The position numbers were made by a program, and so were the translations under genes. Positions 51,810-61,169 of a DNA stretch of 64,000 bases are shown here, one piece after another. Under the pieces are notes generated by a model. The model searched no databases. It was not told where the DNA came from and saw nothing but the letters and a program-made list of their open reading frames with translations. The DNA is taken from positions 267,774 through 331,773 of the forward strand of contig JAEWCZ010000053.1 in NCBI GenBank assembly GCA_023390335.1. Reading direction: 5' to 3'. This DNA comes from Bacillota bacterium (GTDB lineage Bacteria > Bacillota > Clostridia > Acetivibrionales > DSM-1351). How positions within the stretch are numbered: position 1 is the first letter of the stretch; every line of letters begins with the position of its first letter.

Positions 51810-54098
51810 ATGTCGAGTGTATATGAGTATTTTATTTCTTTCACCCTTGCATTTATAGTTGCTTTTTCAGCTACTCCGGCAGTAAAAAGCCTTGCTTTTA
51901 AATTAGGGGTTGTTGACGTTCCGAAGGATAGTCGAAGAATGCACAAGAAACCAACTGCGTTGTTGGGCGGATTGGCTATAATTGCGGGATTTTTTGTTTC
52001 GATACTATTTAGTATAATCAGTTCAAAAGTGTTAAATGTAGGAACTGCGTTGGTTTTTGATAAACAGTTTCTGGGATTGATAGCAGGTAGTTTAATTATC
52101 GTAGTACTTGGCTTTATAGATGATAAAATGGCATTAAGCGCAAAACTTAAATTTCCTATTCAGATAGTAGCGGCCCTTATAGTTGCGTTAACCGGTACCA
52201 GAATAGAATTTGTAACTAATCCTTTTTCAGTTATAGGTGGGTCATTCATTGGACCATGGATATCTTACCCTTTAACTATTATCTGGATAGTAGGTATTAC
52301 TAACGCCATAAATTTTATAGATGGTCTTGACGGACTTGCCGCAGGCATTTCGTCAATAGCATCAATGTCATTGTTCTTTGTTTCGGTAACAAGAACTGAC
52401 CTGAACATTCATACAGCAGTTCTTGCAGCAATTCTTACAGGTGCCACACTGGGATTTTTACCTTATAACTTTAACCCAGCAAAAATATTTATGGGAGATA
52501 CGGGAGCAACATTTTTAGGATTTGTATTGGGAACGATATCCATTCAAGGTACATACAAGTCTTATACGGCTATAGCTATAGCCGTACCGCTGTTGGTTCT
52601 GGCACTGCCTTTGTTTGATACACTTTTTGCCATTCTCAGAAGGGTTGCAAGCGGTAAATCACCAATGGTTGCGGACAGAGGACATTTGCACCACAGACTT
52701 GTTGATATGGGGCTTACCCAGAAACAATCTGTCTTGGTTATATATGTTGCAAGTGCGGCACTGGGGTTATGTGCTGTAGTACTTGACTATAAAGGACCCG
52801 TTAGTGCCATTATACTGGTAATAGCGGTGGCTATATTCATAGTAGGCGGATCAATGTATATGAGTGAAGTGAACAGTGCCAGCAAGGCAAAAGAGGTTCA
52901 CTACCTGTATAACCCGTCAAGAATGTCTATAATAGGAGGTAGAAAGTTGGACAGACTAAAGGTAATGACAATATTCGGTACAAGGCCTGATGCCGTTAAG
53001 ATGGCACCTCTTGTAAAGGAATTGGAAAGGTGCGATAAAATTGATTCAGTTGTGTGTGTAACGGCTCAGCACAGAGAGATGCTTGATCAGGTACTGAAAA
53101 TGTTTGAGATTACACCTCAGCATGATTTGAATATAATGCAGAGCAGACAAACCCTTACCGGTATTACAACAAGGGCTCTTGAAGGCCTTGAGAACGTTAT
53201 GGAGCAGGAAAAACCTGATATAGTACTGGTACACGGAGACACTACAACGTGTTTCGTAGGCAGCCTTGCAGCTTTTTACAAGCAGATAGCTGTAGGACAC
53301 GTTGAAGCAGGCTTAAGGACGTTTGACAAGTACTCTCCATATCCGGAAGAAATGAATAGGAAACTTACAGGGTCAATGGCTGATATTCACCTTGCACCAA
53401 CTGAAACAAACAAGGAAAATCTTTTAAGAGAAGGTGTAAGTCAGGATTCAATATATGTTACGGGTAATACGGTAAATGATGCATTAAAAACAACTGTAAA
53501 AGAAGATTACACTTTCCAATGTGAAGAACTCAGAGGTATCGACTTCAAAAATAAAAGAATTATTGCTGTTACTGCCCACAGAAGAGAGAACCTTGGGGAA
53601 CCACTTCACAATATCTGTCGTGCGCTTGCTGCAATTGTTGATAAGTATGACGATGTTGAACTGGTTTATACAGTACATTTGAACCCGGTTGTACAAGAAA
53701 CAGCAAGGGAGATACTTGGTGGGAAGGAAAGAGTTCACTTGATTCCACCATTGGATGTCCAGGATATGCATAATCTTATGGCAAGGTCGTATATGATAAT
53801 GACAGATTCCGGCGGAATACAGGAAGAGGCGCCAACTTTGGGCAAGCCGGTACTTGTATTAAGAAAAGAAACTGAAAGACCGGAGGCTGTTAAAGCAGGT
53901 ACAGTAAGACTTGCAGGAACAGTTGAAAGCGAGATAATAGAACATGCATCAAGGCTCCTCGATGACAAGGAAGACTATGATAATATGGCAAAGGCAGTAA
54001 ACCCATATGGTGATGGACATGCTTCCGAAAGAATTGTAAAGGTACTTCTGTATCACTTCGGCTTAACAGATGAAATACCTCAGGAGTTTAGTGTTTGA
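51810..54098 (+). CDS. TagO-like GlcNAc-1-phosphate transferase fused to UDP-GlcNAc 2-epimerase
   Basis: A single 762-residue frame carries two enzymes. Residues 1-350 are a polytopic undecaprenyl-phosphate GlcNAc-1-P transferase of the TagO/WecA type (KKPTALLGGLAIIAGF, INFIDGLDGLAAGISS, KIFMGDTGATFLGF, DRGHLHHRLVDMG). Residues 380-762 are a non-hydrolysing UDP-GlcNAc 2-epimerase (MnaA/WecB: FGTRPDAVKMAPL, GDTTTCFVG, VEAGLRTFDKYSPYPEEMNR, TDSGGIQEEAPTLGKP). Both supply wall-polymer linkage units or ManNAc. An AGGAGG and TTG inside the joint (52934-52949, in frame) would allow a separate 383-residue epimerase. Confidence 0.93.
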   Translation: MSSVYEYFISFTLAFIVAFSATPAVKSLAFKLGVVDVPKDSRRMHKKPTALLGGLAIIAGFFVSILFSIISSKVLNVGTALVFDKQFLGLIAGSLIIVVLGFIDDKMALSAKLKFPIQIVAALIVALTGTRIEFVTNPFSVIGGSFIGPWISYPLTIIWIVGITNAINFIDGLDGLAAGISSIASMSLFFVSVTRTDLNIHTAVLAAILTGATLGFLPYNFNPAKIFMGDTGATFLGFVLGTISIQGTYKSYTAIAIAVPLLVLALPLFDTLFAILRRVASGKSPMVADRGHLHHRLVDMGLTQKQSVLVIYVASAALGLCAVVLDYKGPVSAIILVIAVAIFIVGGSMYMSEVNSASKAKEVHYLYNPSRMSIIGGRKLDRLKVMTIFGTRPDAVKMAPLVKELERCDKIDSVVCVTAQHREMLDQVLKMFEITPQHDLNIMQSRQTLTGITTRALEGLENVMEQEKPDIVLVHGDTTTCFVGSLAAFYKQIAVGHVEAGLRTFDKYSPYPEEMNRKLTGSMADIHLAPTETNKENLLREGVSQDSIYVTGNTVNDALKTTVKEDYTFQCEELRGIDFKNKRIIAVTAHRRENLGEPLHNICRALAAIVDKYDDVELVYTVHLNPVVQETAREILGGKERVHLIPPLDVQDMHNLMARSYMIMTDSGGIQEEAPTLGKPVLVLRKETERPEAVKAGTVRLAGTVESEIIEHASRLLDDKEDYDNMAKAVNPYGDGHASERIVKVLLYHFGLTDEIPQEFSV
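52934..52949 (+). promoter_or_regulatory. Internal ribosome site and TTG start for a separate epimerase
   Basis: AGGAGG (52934-52939) lies exactly 7 nt before an in-frame TTG (52947) at residue 380 of the fusion, just where the epimerase domain begins (LDRLKVMTIFGTRPD). Spacing and strength match the true starts elsewhere in the window. Confidence 0.6.
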
Positions 54099-54129
54099 TT
54101 CTACAAAATTTAATAAATAAGACTATTTA

Positions 54130-54182
54130 AAAGGGGCTGTTGTCTAATGAATAATTGCTATTCATTGAACAACAGCCCCTTT
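54130..54182. terminator. Strong bidirectional terminator
   Basis: AAAGGGGCTGTTGT and ATGAATA pair with TATTCAT and ACAACAGCCCCTTT between the convergent tagO-mnaA and motB genes, with A and T runs on either side. Confidence 0.92.
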
Positions 54183-54204
54183 ATCACATTCATTATTATT
54201 AGTA

Positions 54205-54978
54205 TTATTTAGCGGCTGAGCTTTGATTATCCGTATCAGCTTCACCCTTGCTGGAAGAATCTCTAAGTATTACAATATCGACTCTTCTGTTCTTTGCTCT
54301 GTTAACATCTGAGGTATTTGGAACTAACGGTGAAAATTCACCGTATGGCACAGGATTAATCATCTTTGGGTTAACACCGCCTTTGTCAACCAGAAGCTTC
54401 AAAACATTTATTGCTCTTGCTGCAGACAATTCCCAGTTAGATGCATATAAGACACTCTTCATTGGGATATTGTCGGTATGGCCCTCAACACGGATATGTT
54501 TGTTAATCTTGCTTAGCATATCTTTTCCTATTGTTATTAATGTGTCCTGATCTTTTGTTTCTATTATGGCACTTCCGCTCTTAAACAGTATTTTTTCGTT
54601 TATTCTAACAACTATACCACGATCCTCCATAGTTACTGCAACATTGCCCTTTAATCCTTCAGAGTCTACAAGGTCTTTTATTTCCTCTTGCAATGCCTCC
54701 ATTTGCTGATCCTCAATCTTTGAGGGTATTACAGGCGATGGCATGGTAGCCGGAAAATCAATTAAAGAATTTCCTGAGCTTCCGCCCTGAATCAAAGAAG
54801 GTGGTTCCCCATTACCAAAGGCAGAACTCAAAGATTGAGAGAGCTTCTGAAACTTTTCGGTGTTAACCTGGCTCATGGAGAACAATATTATAAAGAGTAT
54901 CAGCAACAAGTTCATTAGATCGGCATACGTCAGGAGCCAGCGCTCATTATTATCCTTGACAATTTTCTCCTTAGCCAT
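54205..54978 (-). CDS. motB: Flagellar motor stator protein MotB
   Basis: A 257-residue protein with one membrane helix carrying the proton-carrying aspartate (WLLTYAD20LMNLLLILF), a periplasm-side linker, and an OmpA-like peptidoglycan-binding domain (RVEGHTDNIPMKSVLYASNWELS; NRAKNRRVDIVI). The plug region follows the helix. It anchors the stator to the wall. The gene starts two bases after the motA stop. There are no other flagellar genes in the window. Confidence 0.93.
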   Translation of the reverse strand: MAKEKIVKDNNERWLLTYADLMNLLLILFIILFSMSQVNTEKFQKLSQSLSSAFGNGEPPSLIQGGSSGNSLIDFPATMPSPVIPSKIEDQQMEALQEEIKDLVDSEGLKGNVAVTMEDRGIVVRINEKILFKSGSAIIETKDQDTLITIGKDMLSKINKHIRVEGHTDNIPMKSVLYASNWELSAARAINVLKLLVDKGGVNPKMINPVPYGEFSPLVPNTSDVNRAKNRRVDIVILRDSSSKGEADTDNQSSAAK

Positions 54979-54980
54979 GC

Positions 54981-55781
54981 TTATGCTTCAGCTCCTTCTT
55001 CCGCAGCAACTGCTGATTTGTTTTTAGCGCCGTTTAACTTCTCCATCAGGTTAAGATTAAGTTTTTCTTTAATAATACGTGGATTTTCACCTGCCTGTAT
55101 GGATAACAGACCTTCAATAATAATTTCATTAATCATTGTTTCACGTGCTGCTTTAGATTTTATCTTTGTAGCAAATGGAAGCCATACAAGGTTAGCGAAG
55201 CCAACACCAAGCATGGTTGCAATAAAGGCACCGGATATCTTAGGACCAAGTGCTGCAGAGTCCGACAAATCTTTGAGGATACTGATCATACCCATAACTG
55301 TTCCGCAAACTCCCATGGCAGGCCATGTTCCACCCATAGCTTCAAATATCTTTGCACCTGACTCGTAAATCTCTTCCTGGAGCTCCGTTTCTCTTGCAAG
55401 TATATCCTTGATAACTTCGGTTTCAATACCGTCAACAACCAAGGCTAAGCCTTTTCTTATAAGGTCATTGCTATTAGTTTGGGCATCCTGCTCAAGACTA
55501 AGAAGACCATCTTTTCTTGCTTTTTCGGAAAGATCAGCTAATTCATTTATAATATCTATTTCGTTGTACTTCTTTTGAATAAACAGCATATTTAATGTGG
55601 AAAGCATTTTCTTTATTTCTGATAAAGGAAATGCAACCAGTGTTGCACCAAAACCTCCGACAAAGACGATTAGAAAGGGACCTATTTTAAGAAGGGCACC
55701 TAGCTTGCCTCCTTCCTCCAAATATCCACCGATAACCCCGCCAAGACCCAGTACCAAACCTACAATGGTTGTAATATCCAT
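54981..55781 (-). CDS. motA: Flagellar motor stator protein MotA
   Basis: A 266-residue stator subunit with four membrane helices (starting MDITTIVGLVLGLGGVIGGY) and the cytoplasmic charged loop (ELADLSEKARKDGLLSLEQ) that contacts FliG. GGTWPAMGVCGTVMGMI is the conserved helix 3. I place the start at 55781 behind AGGAGTGG; a frame running up to 55889 adds a non-family N-terminus. It forms a motAB operon. The stator ion is not settled by sequence alone, though MotA/MotB usually conduct protons. Confidence 0.93.
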   Translation of the reverse strand: MDITTIVGLVLGLGGVIGGYLEEGGKLGALLKIGPFLIVFVGGFGATLVAFPLSEIKKMLSTLNMLFIQKKYNEIDIINELADLSEKARKDGLLSLEQDAQTNSNDLIRKGLALVVDGIETEVIKDILARETELQEEIYESGAKIFEAMGGTWPAMGVCGTVMGMISILKDLSDSAALGPKISGAFIATMLGVGFANLVWLPFATKIKSKAARETMINEIIIEGLLSIQAGENPRIIKEKLNLNLMEKLNGAKNKSAVAAEEGAEA

Positions 55782-56029
55782 AGAATGACCACTCCTGAAT
55801 TTTTTGAATTTCTTTTGTGCAATTTTACTAAATCCACTAACCTTGTAATAGCACTTTTCGTCAAAGTACCATTGATTTACCGTTTTCACTGTGCTATTAT
55901 TTAACTAATTTCTTGCCAATCAGTGGTTATTATCATTGTGTGCAGATAACTAACCTAAATAGATATCGTAAATTTTGGCGGAAAACTTAACAACTTTTTA
56001 TGGAGATTGCCACAATAAAATAATAACAT

Positions 56030-56428
56030 ATGAGTAATAGTATAAAGTTTTTTAGTAAAAGGGTACTAGTCGTATATTTGGTGGCACTTACTGTATGTTT
56101 TTTTGAAAAACATCATAAACTACCAATGATAATCATACTAACTGTCAGTGTGCTATTCTCATTGATAAGATTAGCAGTGCTTGAATCTGTGCTGAAACAT
56201 TTGGGGGAAAGTTCCAATAAAACAGTTGCAGTTGTACTAAATTTAGTGATATATTTATTGAACCTAGGAATTATTTCTATCACATTTGTACTTGCAGTGA
56301 GATTTGGTGTAAACACTTTGCTGGCTGCATTGACAGGTACCTTATCTGTAATGATAGTTATAATTCTGAATACTATAACAGAAGCCTTAGGCATTACAAA
56401 AAATCAGTTTGGAGAGAAGGTGATATAA
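56030..56428 (+). CDS. atpI: ATP synthase subunit I-like protein
   Basis: A 132-residue hydrophobic protein with four helices (VLVVYLVALTVCFF, MIIILTVSVLFSLIRLAVL, AVVLNLVIYLLNLGIISI, LLAALTGTLSVMIVIILNTI). Position before atpB and length fit the poorly conserved AtpI, which helps assemble the c-ring or supply Mg2+. The stop overlaps the atpB start by one base (TAATG). It is the first gene of the operon; no clear -35/-10 could be fixed in 55782-56029. Confidence 0.75.
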   Translation: MSNSIKFFSKRVLVVYLVALTVCFFEKHHKLPMIIILTVSVLFSLIRLAVLESVLKHLGESSNKTVAVVLNLVIYLLNLGIISITFVLAVRFGVNTLLAALTGTLSVMIVIILNTITEALGITKNQFGEKVI

Positions 56429-57135
56429 TGGGCGAAAAACTTACTCATGCAATGGAATCACACACTGCATTTGTTATAAAGCTCTTTGGATTTAAAATTC
56501 CGGTTTCTGATCTTGTAGTTACTATGTGGATTATAATGGCTATAATGATTGTCCTTGCTATTTTTTTAACACGTAAACTATCTGTAATCCCAAATAAGAG
56601 ACAGAATATTGCAGAAATAATCGTAGAGTTTATTAACAATATGGTTAAAGATGCGATTCCCCATCACTGGAAAGCGTTTGCACCGTATTTAGGTACTGTT
56701 ATGTTGTTCTTGGTTTTAGCAAATTCGGTTTCAATATTTAATATTATTCCTGGAGGAGAAGAAGGCTTCAAATTAAGACCTCCTACAAGAAATATAAACG
56801 TTACAATATGCTTGGCAGTAATGTCAATTTGTGTAGTGATTTATGCAGGGATAAGATATAAGGGCGTAGGCGGTTGGATAAAGAGCTTTGCCAAGCCAAC
56901 ACCTGTAATGCTTCCTTTTAATATTCTTGACTATTTAATAAAACCTACATCACTGGCATTACGTCTTTTTGGTAATATATTAGGTGCATTTATAGTTATG
57001 GAGCTTATTTATATGGCTTTGCCAATATTTGCACCGGCAGTTTTAAGTTGTTATTTTGATTTGTTTGATGGAATTCTTCAAGCATATGTGTTTATGTTTT
57101 TGACTTCTATATATATTTCAGAGGCATTAGAATAA
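56428..57135 (+). CDS. atpB: F-type ATP synthase subunit a
   Basis: A 235-residue stator membrane subunit. The essential arginine is in SLALRLFGNILGAFIVMEL, and NIIPGGEEGFKLRPPTRNIN and FDGILQAYVFMFLTSIYISEA are typical. It forms the ion half-channels facing the c-ring. It lies 12 bp before atpE. Confidence 0.95.
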   Translation: MGEKLTHAMESHTAFVIKLFGFKIPVSDLVVTMWIIMAIMIVLAIFLTRKLSVIPNKRQNIAEIIVEFINNMVKDAIPHHWKAFAPYLGTVMLFLVLANSVSIFNIIPGGEEGFKLRPPTRNINVTICLAVMSICVVIYAGIRYKGVGGWIKSFAKPTPVMLPFNILDYLIKPTSLALRLFGNILGAFIVMELIYMALPIFAPAVLSCYFDLFDGILQAYVFMFLTSIYISEALE

Positions 57136-57147
57136 GGGGGTGAAATT

Positions 57148-57378
57148 ATGACAGGAACAGGTATAATAGCTATAGCAGCTGCTATTGCAGCATTTACAGG
57201 TATTGGTGCAGGAATAGGTATTGGCTTGGCAACAGGTAAAGCTGTTGAAGGAATTGCTAGACAACCAGAGGCAGCAGGTTCAATTAGAACATCTCTACTT
57301 CTAGGTGCAGCTCTTGCAGAAGCAACAGCTATCTATGGCTTGGTAGTAGCTTTGGTACTGGTTTTCTTAAAAATGTAA
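57148..57378 (+). CDS. atpE: F-type ATP synthase subunit c
   Basis: A 76-residue two-helix proteolipid with the loop ARQPEAAG and the ion-binding glutamate in LAEATAIYGLVVAL. The positions that in sodium-type c-subunits hold Gln (first helix, GxGQG) and Ser after the Glu (AES) are Ile (GIGIGLATG) and Ala (AEA), which favours proton coupling. It is followed by a strong hairpin that may protect the high-copy atpE message. Confidence 0.96.
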   Translation: MTGTGIIAIAAAIAAFTGIGAGIGIGLATGKAVEGIARQPEAAGSIRTSLLLGAALAEATAIYGLVVALVLVFLKM

Positions 57379-57425
57379 TAATCAAATTGTTTTTAAGAAG
57401 GAACAGTATATTGTTTTGTACTTAG

Positions 57426-57468
57426 ACATATCTGTGAGAGATGTTAATAATATCTTTCACAGATATGT
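57426..57468 (+). other. Intergenic hairpin between atpE and atpF
   Basis: ACATATCTGTGA (57426-57437) pairs perfectly with TCACAGATATGT (57457-57468), with a further AGAT/ATCT pairing inside. No T run follows, so it is not a simple terminator. It probably sets the relative expression of subunit c (many copies) and subunit b. It lies in the longest gap of the operon (199 bp). Confidence 0.65.
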
Positions 57469-57577
57469 AGTAGTAAGTAATATTAATAATAAAACTTAGT
57501 ATTACAATTAAATACAAATAATTGTTTATTGAGTTGAAATAGAAAAAATATGGGCAGTAATAAGGGGATGTGAGTAC

Positions 57578-58063
57578 ATGTTAAAGCCTGATGGGTTTAC
57601 ATTTATATTTGTCGCCATAAACCTAATAATCTTATTTTTGTTTATGAGAAAATTCCTTTTCAAACCTATTACAAATCTCATGGAAGAAAGAAAAAGTTCC
57701 ATAGAACAGGGGTTGAAGGATGCTGAAACTGCCAAGTTAGATGCAGCTGACGCACGCAAGAAATATGATGAACAAATAAAGAACATAAAATTAGATGGTG
57801 ACAAATTACTGAATGAAGCAAGAGCCAAAGCCGCTCGTGAGTATGATGAAATACTCGCATCTGCAAAAAGAGATGCTTTAGCAGTAGTAGAAAAAGGCCG
57901 TGAAGAAGTTGAACGTGAAAGGGAAGAAATGCTTCGTCAAACAAAGCAGCAGATTGCAGTACTTGCAATCGCAGCGGCAACAAAGTTAGTTCAAGCTAAT
58001 ATGGATACTGATGCTAATAAAGCAATGATAGATAAATTTTTAGACGAGGCAGGTGCTGTTTAA
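57578..58063 (+). CDS. atpF: F-type ATP synthase subunit b
   Basis: A 161-residue peripheral-stalk subunit: one N-terminal membrane helix (FTFIFVAINLIILFLFMRKF) and a long charged coiled coil (KPITNLMEERKSSIEQGLKD, EEVEREREEMLRQTKQQI). The length is standard. The stop overlaps the atpH start (TAATG). Confidence 0.95.
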   Translation: MLKPDGFTFIFVAINLIILFLFMRKFLFKPITNLMEERKSSIEQGLKDAETAKLDAADARKKYDEQIKNIKLDGDKLLNEARAKAAREYDEILASAKRDALAVVEKGREEVEREREEMLRQTKQQIAVLAIAAATKLVQANMDTDANKAMIDKFLDEAGAV

Positions 58064-58590
58064 TGCCACTTGTAGAAAAAAGGTATGCAGAGGCACTGCT
58101 GGAATTGTCAGGTTCAGATATTAATTCGGTAAAACAAGAGTTTGGCGATTTTACCAACTTATATAATTTAGATAAGGATTTCAGAGACTTTTTGAATAAC
58201 CCTGCTATAAAAACTGATAAAAAGCAGGCGCTTATAAAAAATGTATTTACAGACCGTTTAAGCAAAAATATGCTGAACATGGTATTACTTCTGATTTCAA
58301 AAAAGAGAACGTCTGAAATACCCGGAATATTTAACCAATTTGTCCTGATGGCAAATGAAATGGCAAATGTTCTGGATATAAAAATAATAATGGCTACACC
58401 ATTGGATAAAGTTCAATTGGAGACAATAAGGGAAAAATTTAAAAAGAAATATAATGCAGTAGCTGTAAATTCCACTGAAATCGTAGATGAATCACTTATT
58501 GGCGGTGTAAAGGTAATTATAGGTGACAAGGTTTACGATGGAAGTGTAAAAGGCAGGATAGAATCATTAACTGAGATAGTCAGTGTTTAG
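58063..58590 (+). CDS. atpH: F-type ATP synthase subunit delta
   Basis: A 175-residue OSCP/delta subunit joining the b stalk to the alpha3beta3 head. It opens EKRYAEALLELSGSDIN and ends in the conserved IVDESLIGGVKVIIGDKVYDGSVKGR. It overlaps atpF by one base and precedes atpA by 32 bp. Confidence 0.94.
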   Translation: MPLVEKRYAEALLELSGSDINSVKQEFGDFTNLYNLDKDFRDFLNNPAIKTDKKQALIKNVFTDRLSKNMLNMVLLLISKKRTSEIPGIFNQFVLMANEMANVLDIKIIMATPLDKVQLETIREKFKKKYNAVAVNSTEIVDESLIGGVKVIIGDKVYDGSVKGRIESLTEIVSV

Positions 58591-58622
58591 CTGATGGTAT
58601 CGGAACATATGGGGTGAGAAAC

Positions 58623-60131
58623 ATGAGTCTTAGACCAGAAGAGATAAGCTCGATTATAAAGCAGCAGATAGAGAATTATGATACTGCTGTAAAGACTGAT
58701 GATGTTGGATACGTACTTCAGTCCGGAGATAATATTGCGAGAATATACGGACTTAAATCATGTATGTCCGGCGAGCTTTTACAGTTTGAAAATAATGTAT
58801 TTGGTATGGCTCTCAATCTCGAAGAAGATAACGTTGGATGTGTTGTTCTGGGAGATGACAGAGGAATTAAGGAAGGTTCAACGGTTAAAAGAACAGGAAA
58901 GACTGTTCAGGTTCCAGTTGGACAAAGCCTTATCGGGAGAATTGTTAGCCCGCTGGGGAAACCGTTGGATGGAAAAGGTGATATTGTAGCAGAAGAATAT
59001 CGACCTGTTGATTTTACGGCTCCGGGTGTTATTGACAGAAAGAGCGTTAACAAGCCGCTTCAAACAGGTATTATGGCACTTGATGCCTTGATTCCAATAG
59101 GAAGAGGCCAAAGAGAGCTTATAATCGGAGACAGACAGACAGGTAAGACAGCTATAGCAATAGACACAATAATTAATCAGAAAGGCAAGGATGTTATTTG
59201 TGTTTATGTAGCGATAGGACAAAAAGCATCTACTATTACGGGCATTGTAAACACTCTAGAGAAATTTGGAGCTATGGAATACTCTATTGTTGTATCATCA
59301 ACCGCAAGTGACCCTTCATCAGTTCAGTATCTTGCACCTTATGCAGGCTGTGCTATGGCGGAGGATTTTATGTACAGATATCATAAGGACGTTTTAATCA
59401 TTTATGATGATTTGTCCAAGCATGCTGTAGCTTACAGAGCAATGTCACTTCTGCTGAAAAGGCCACCGGGAAGAGAAGCTTATCCCGGAGACGTATTCTA
59501 TTTACACTCAAGACTACTTGAAAGAGCAGCTAAACTTAGTGATGAACTGGGTGGAGGTTCAATTACCGCACTGCCTATCATAGAAACACTAGCAGGAGAC
59601 GTTTCTGCGTATATCCCAACCAATGTTATTTCCATAACTGATGGTCAGATATATCTGGAGTCGGAATTGTTCTATTCAGGACAAAGACCTGCTGTTAACG
59701 TTGGATTATCAGTTTCCAGGGTTGGAGGTTCTGCACAGATAAAGGCAATGAGAAAAATTGCAGGTCCTTTGAGAATAAACCTTGCACAGTTCAGAGAACT
59801 TGAAGCGTTTGCTCAGTTCGGATCTGACCTTGATAAATCCACAAGAGATAAGCTCACTCAGGGGGAGCGTCTTGTAGAGACGCTGAAACAACCTCTGTAT
59901 GCAACATTACCGGTTGAGGAACAGGTTCTTATACTGTATGGGGCTACAAACAATTATCTGATGGATTTGCCTGTAAGTAAAGTCAGAAAGTTCAATCAGG
60001 AATTTGTGGCATATGTTAAGGAGAAGTACCCGAAAATCCTAACCAGTATTGCTGAGACAGGTGATATAAGCGATGAAATTTCAAAGCTTATGAAGAGTGC
60101 AGCAGAAGAGTTTAAGGCTCAATTTGTTTAA
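58623..60131 (+). CDS. atpA: F-type ATP synthase subunit alpha
   Basis: A 502-residue non-catalytic nucleotide-binding subunit with Walker A GDRQTGKTAIAIDTI, the alpha signature ALPIIETLAGDVSAYIPTNV and the arginine finger region PAVNVGLSVSRVGGSAQ. The ATG at 58623 follows GGGGTGAG; the GTG at 58614 overlaps that site. A hairpin lies in the gap before atpG. Confidence 0.97.
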   Translation: MSLRPEEISSIIKQQIENYDTAVKTDDVGYVLQSGDNIARIYGLKSCMSGELLQFENNVFGMALNLEEDNVGCVVLGDDRGIKEGSTVKRTGKTVQVPVGQSLIGRIVSPLGKPLDGKGDIVAEEYRPVDFTAPGVIDRKSVNKPLQTGIMALDALIPIGRGQRELIIGDRQTGKTAIAIDTIINQKGKDVICVYVAIGQKASTITGIVNTLEKFGAMEYSIVVSSTASDPSSVQYLAPYAGCAMAEDFMYRYHKDVLIIYDDLSKHAVAYRAMSLLLKRPPGREAYPGDVFYLHSRLLERAAKLSDELGGGSITALPIIETLAGDVSAYIPTNVISITDGQIYLESELFYSGQRPAVNVGLSVSRVGGSAQIKAMRKIAGPLRINLAQFRELEAFAQFGSDLDKSTRDKLTQGERLVETLKQPLYATLPVEEQVLILYGATNNYLMDLPVSKVRKFNQEFVAYVKEKYPKILTSIAETGDISDEISKLMKSAAEEFKAQFV

Positions 60132-60141
60132 AATTAATAAA

Positions 60142-60173
60142 GCTTATCTAAAACAATAACACAGCAGATAAGC
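60142..60173 (+). other. Intergenic hairpin between atpA and atpG
   Basis: GCTTATCT (60142-60149) pairs with AGATAAGC (60166-60173) across a 16-nt loop, without a T run. It sits where subunit demand falls from three alpha to one gamma. Confidence 0.5.
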
Positions 60174-60224
60174 GTTATATTTATAATTTTGTCGTGCTGT
60201 GAGACAGAAACGGCGGTTTATCAT

Positions 60225-61109
60225 ATGGCAAACAATATGCGTGAAATTAAATCACGTATCAAAAGTATAAATCAGATGCGACAAATTACTAAGGCCATGA
60301 AGTTGATATCGGCGTCAAAACTAAAAAAAGCCAGGACACAGCTGGAAGAGACACTTCCATACTTTAATAAGGTCAGAGAAACAATAGCCGATATTCTTGC
60401 ACATAGTGCTGAAGTCGAAAGTAGGTTTTTTGACATAAGGGAAGAGAAGGAAGGCAAAAAGAAAGCATATATTGTAATGACCGGTGACAAAGGGTTGGCT
60501 GGAGGTTACAATAGTAACATTCTAAAGCTGACAGAACGTGAAATCGGTGATAATAAAGAAAATGTCTTGCTTCTGGTGGCAGGTACCACAGGAAGGTCTT
60601 ACTTTACCAGAAAAGAATACCATGTCCACACCGAATTCGATTATGCAGTTCAGAATCCTACGGTGTTCAGGGCAAGGGAAATTACAGGGATAATACTTGA
60701 TTTATACAATAAGCAGGAAGTTGATGAAGTTTATATAGTTTTTACTCAAATGATGTCTGCTATATCTTTGGAGCCAAAGATGTTAAAGCTTCTGCCAATT
60801 GAAATCGGTGCTCTCCGGGAGGATGTAAAGTCGGATGACATTGTATTGGATCAGAAGTTCAAATATGAACCTTCAGAACAAGAAGTTCTTGATGTTCTTA
60901 TTCCTAAGTATATAAAAGGTATTATGTATGGAACCTTTGTTGAAGCTTTTACAAGTGAGCAGAGTGCACGTATGACAGCTATGGATAATGCAACTAAAAA
61001 CGCAGATGAAATGCTGCAAAAGTTGAATCTGTATTATAATAGAGCAAGACAGGCGTCTATAACTCAGGAGATTTCTGAAATTGTTGGTGGCGCCGCGGCT
61101 TTAAAATAG
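60225..61109 (+). CDS. atpG: F-type ATP synthase subunit gamma
   Basis: A 294-residue rotor shaft subunit: N-terminal coiled coil MREIKSRIKSINQMRQITKA, the Rossmann-like middle (YIVMTGDKGLAGGYNSNI) and the C-terminal helix RMTAMDNATKNADEMLQKLN. I start at ATG 60225; an upstream extension to 60189 is not family-like. The ribosome site is weak, in keeping with a low-copy subunit. Confidence 0.95.
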   Translation: MANNMREIKSRIKSINQMRQITKAMKLISASKLKKARTQLEETLPYFNKVRETIADILAHSAEVESRFFDIREEKEGKKKAYIVMTGDKGLAGGYNSNILKLTEREIGDNKENVLLLVAGTTGRSYFTRKEYHVHTEFDYAVQNPTVFRAREITGIILDLYNKQEVDEVYIVFTQMMSAISLEPKMLKLLPIEIGALREDVKSDDIVLDQKFKYEPSEQEVLDVLIPKYIKGIMYGTFVEAFTSEQSARMTAMDNATKNADEMLQKLNLYYNRARQASITQEISEIVGGAAALK

Positions 61110-61169
61110 AAATAGAGGACAAAAATTTACTATGAAAAAGTTCTCCTAATTTTGAAAGGAGTGTATAAA

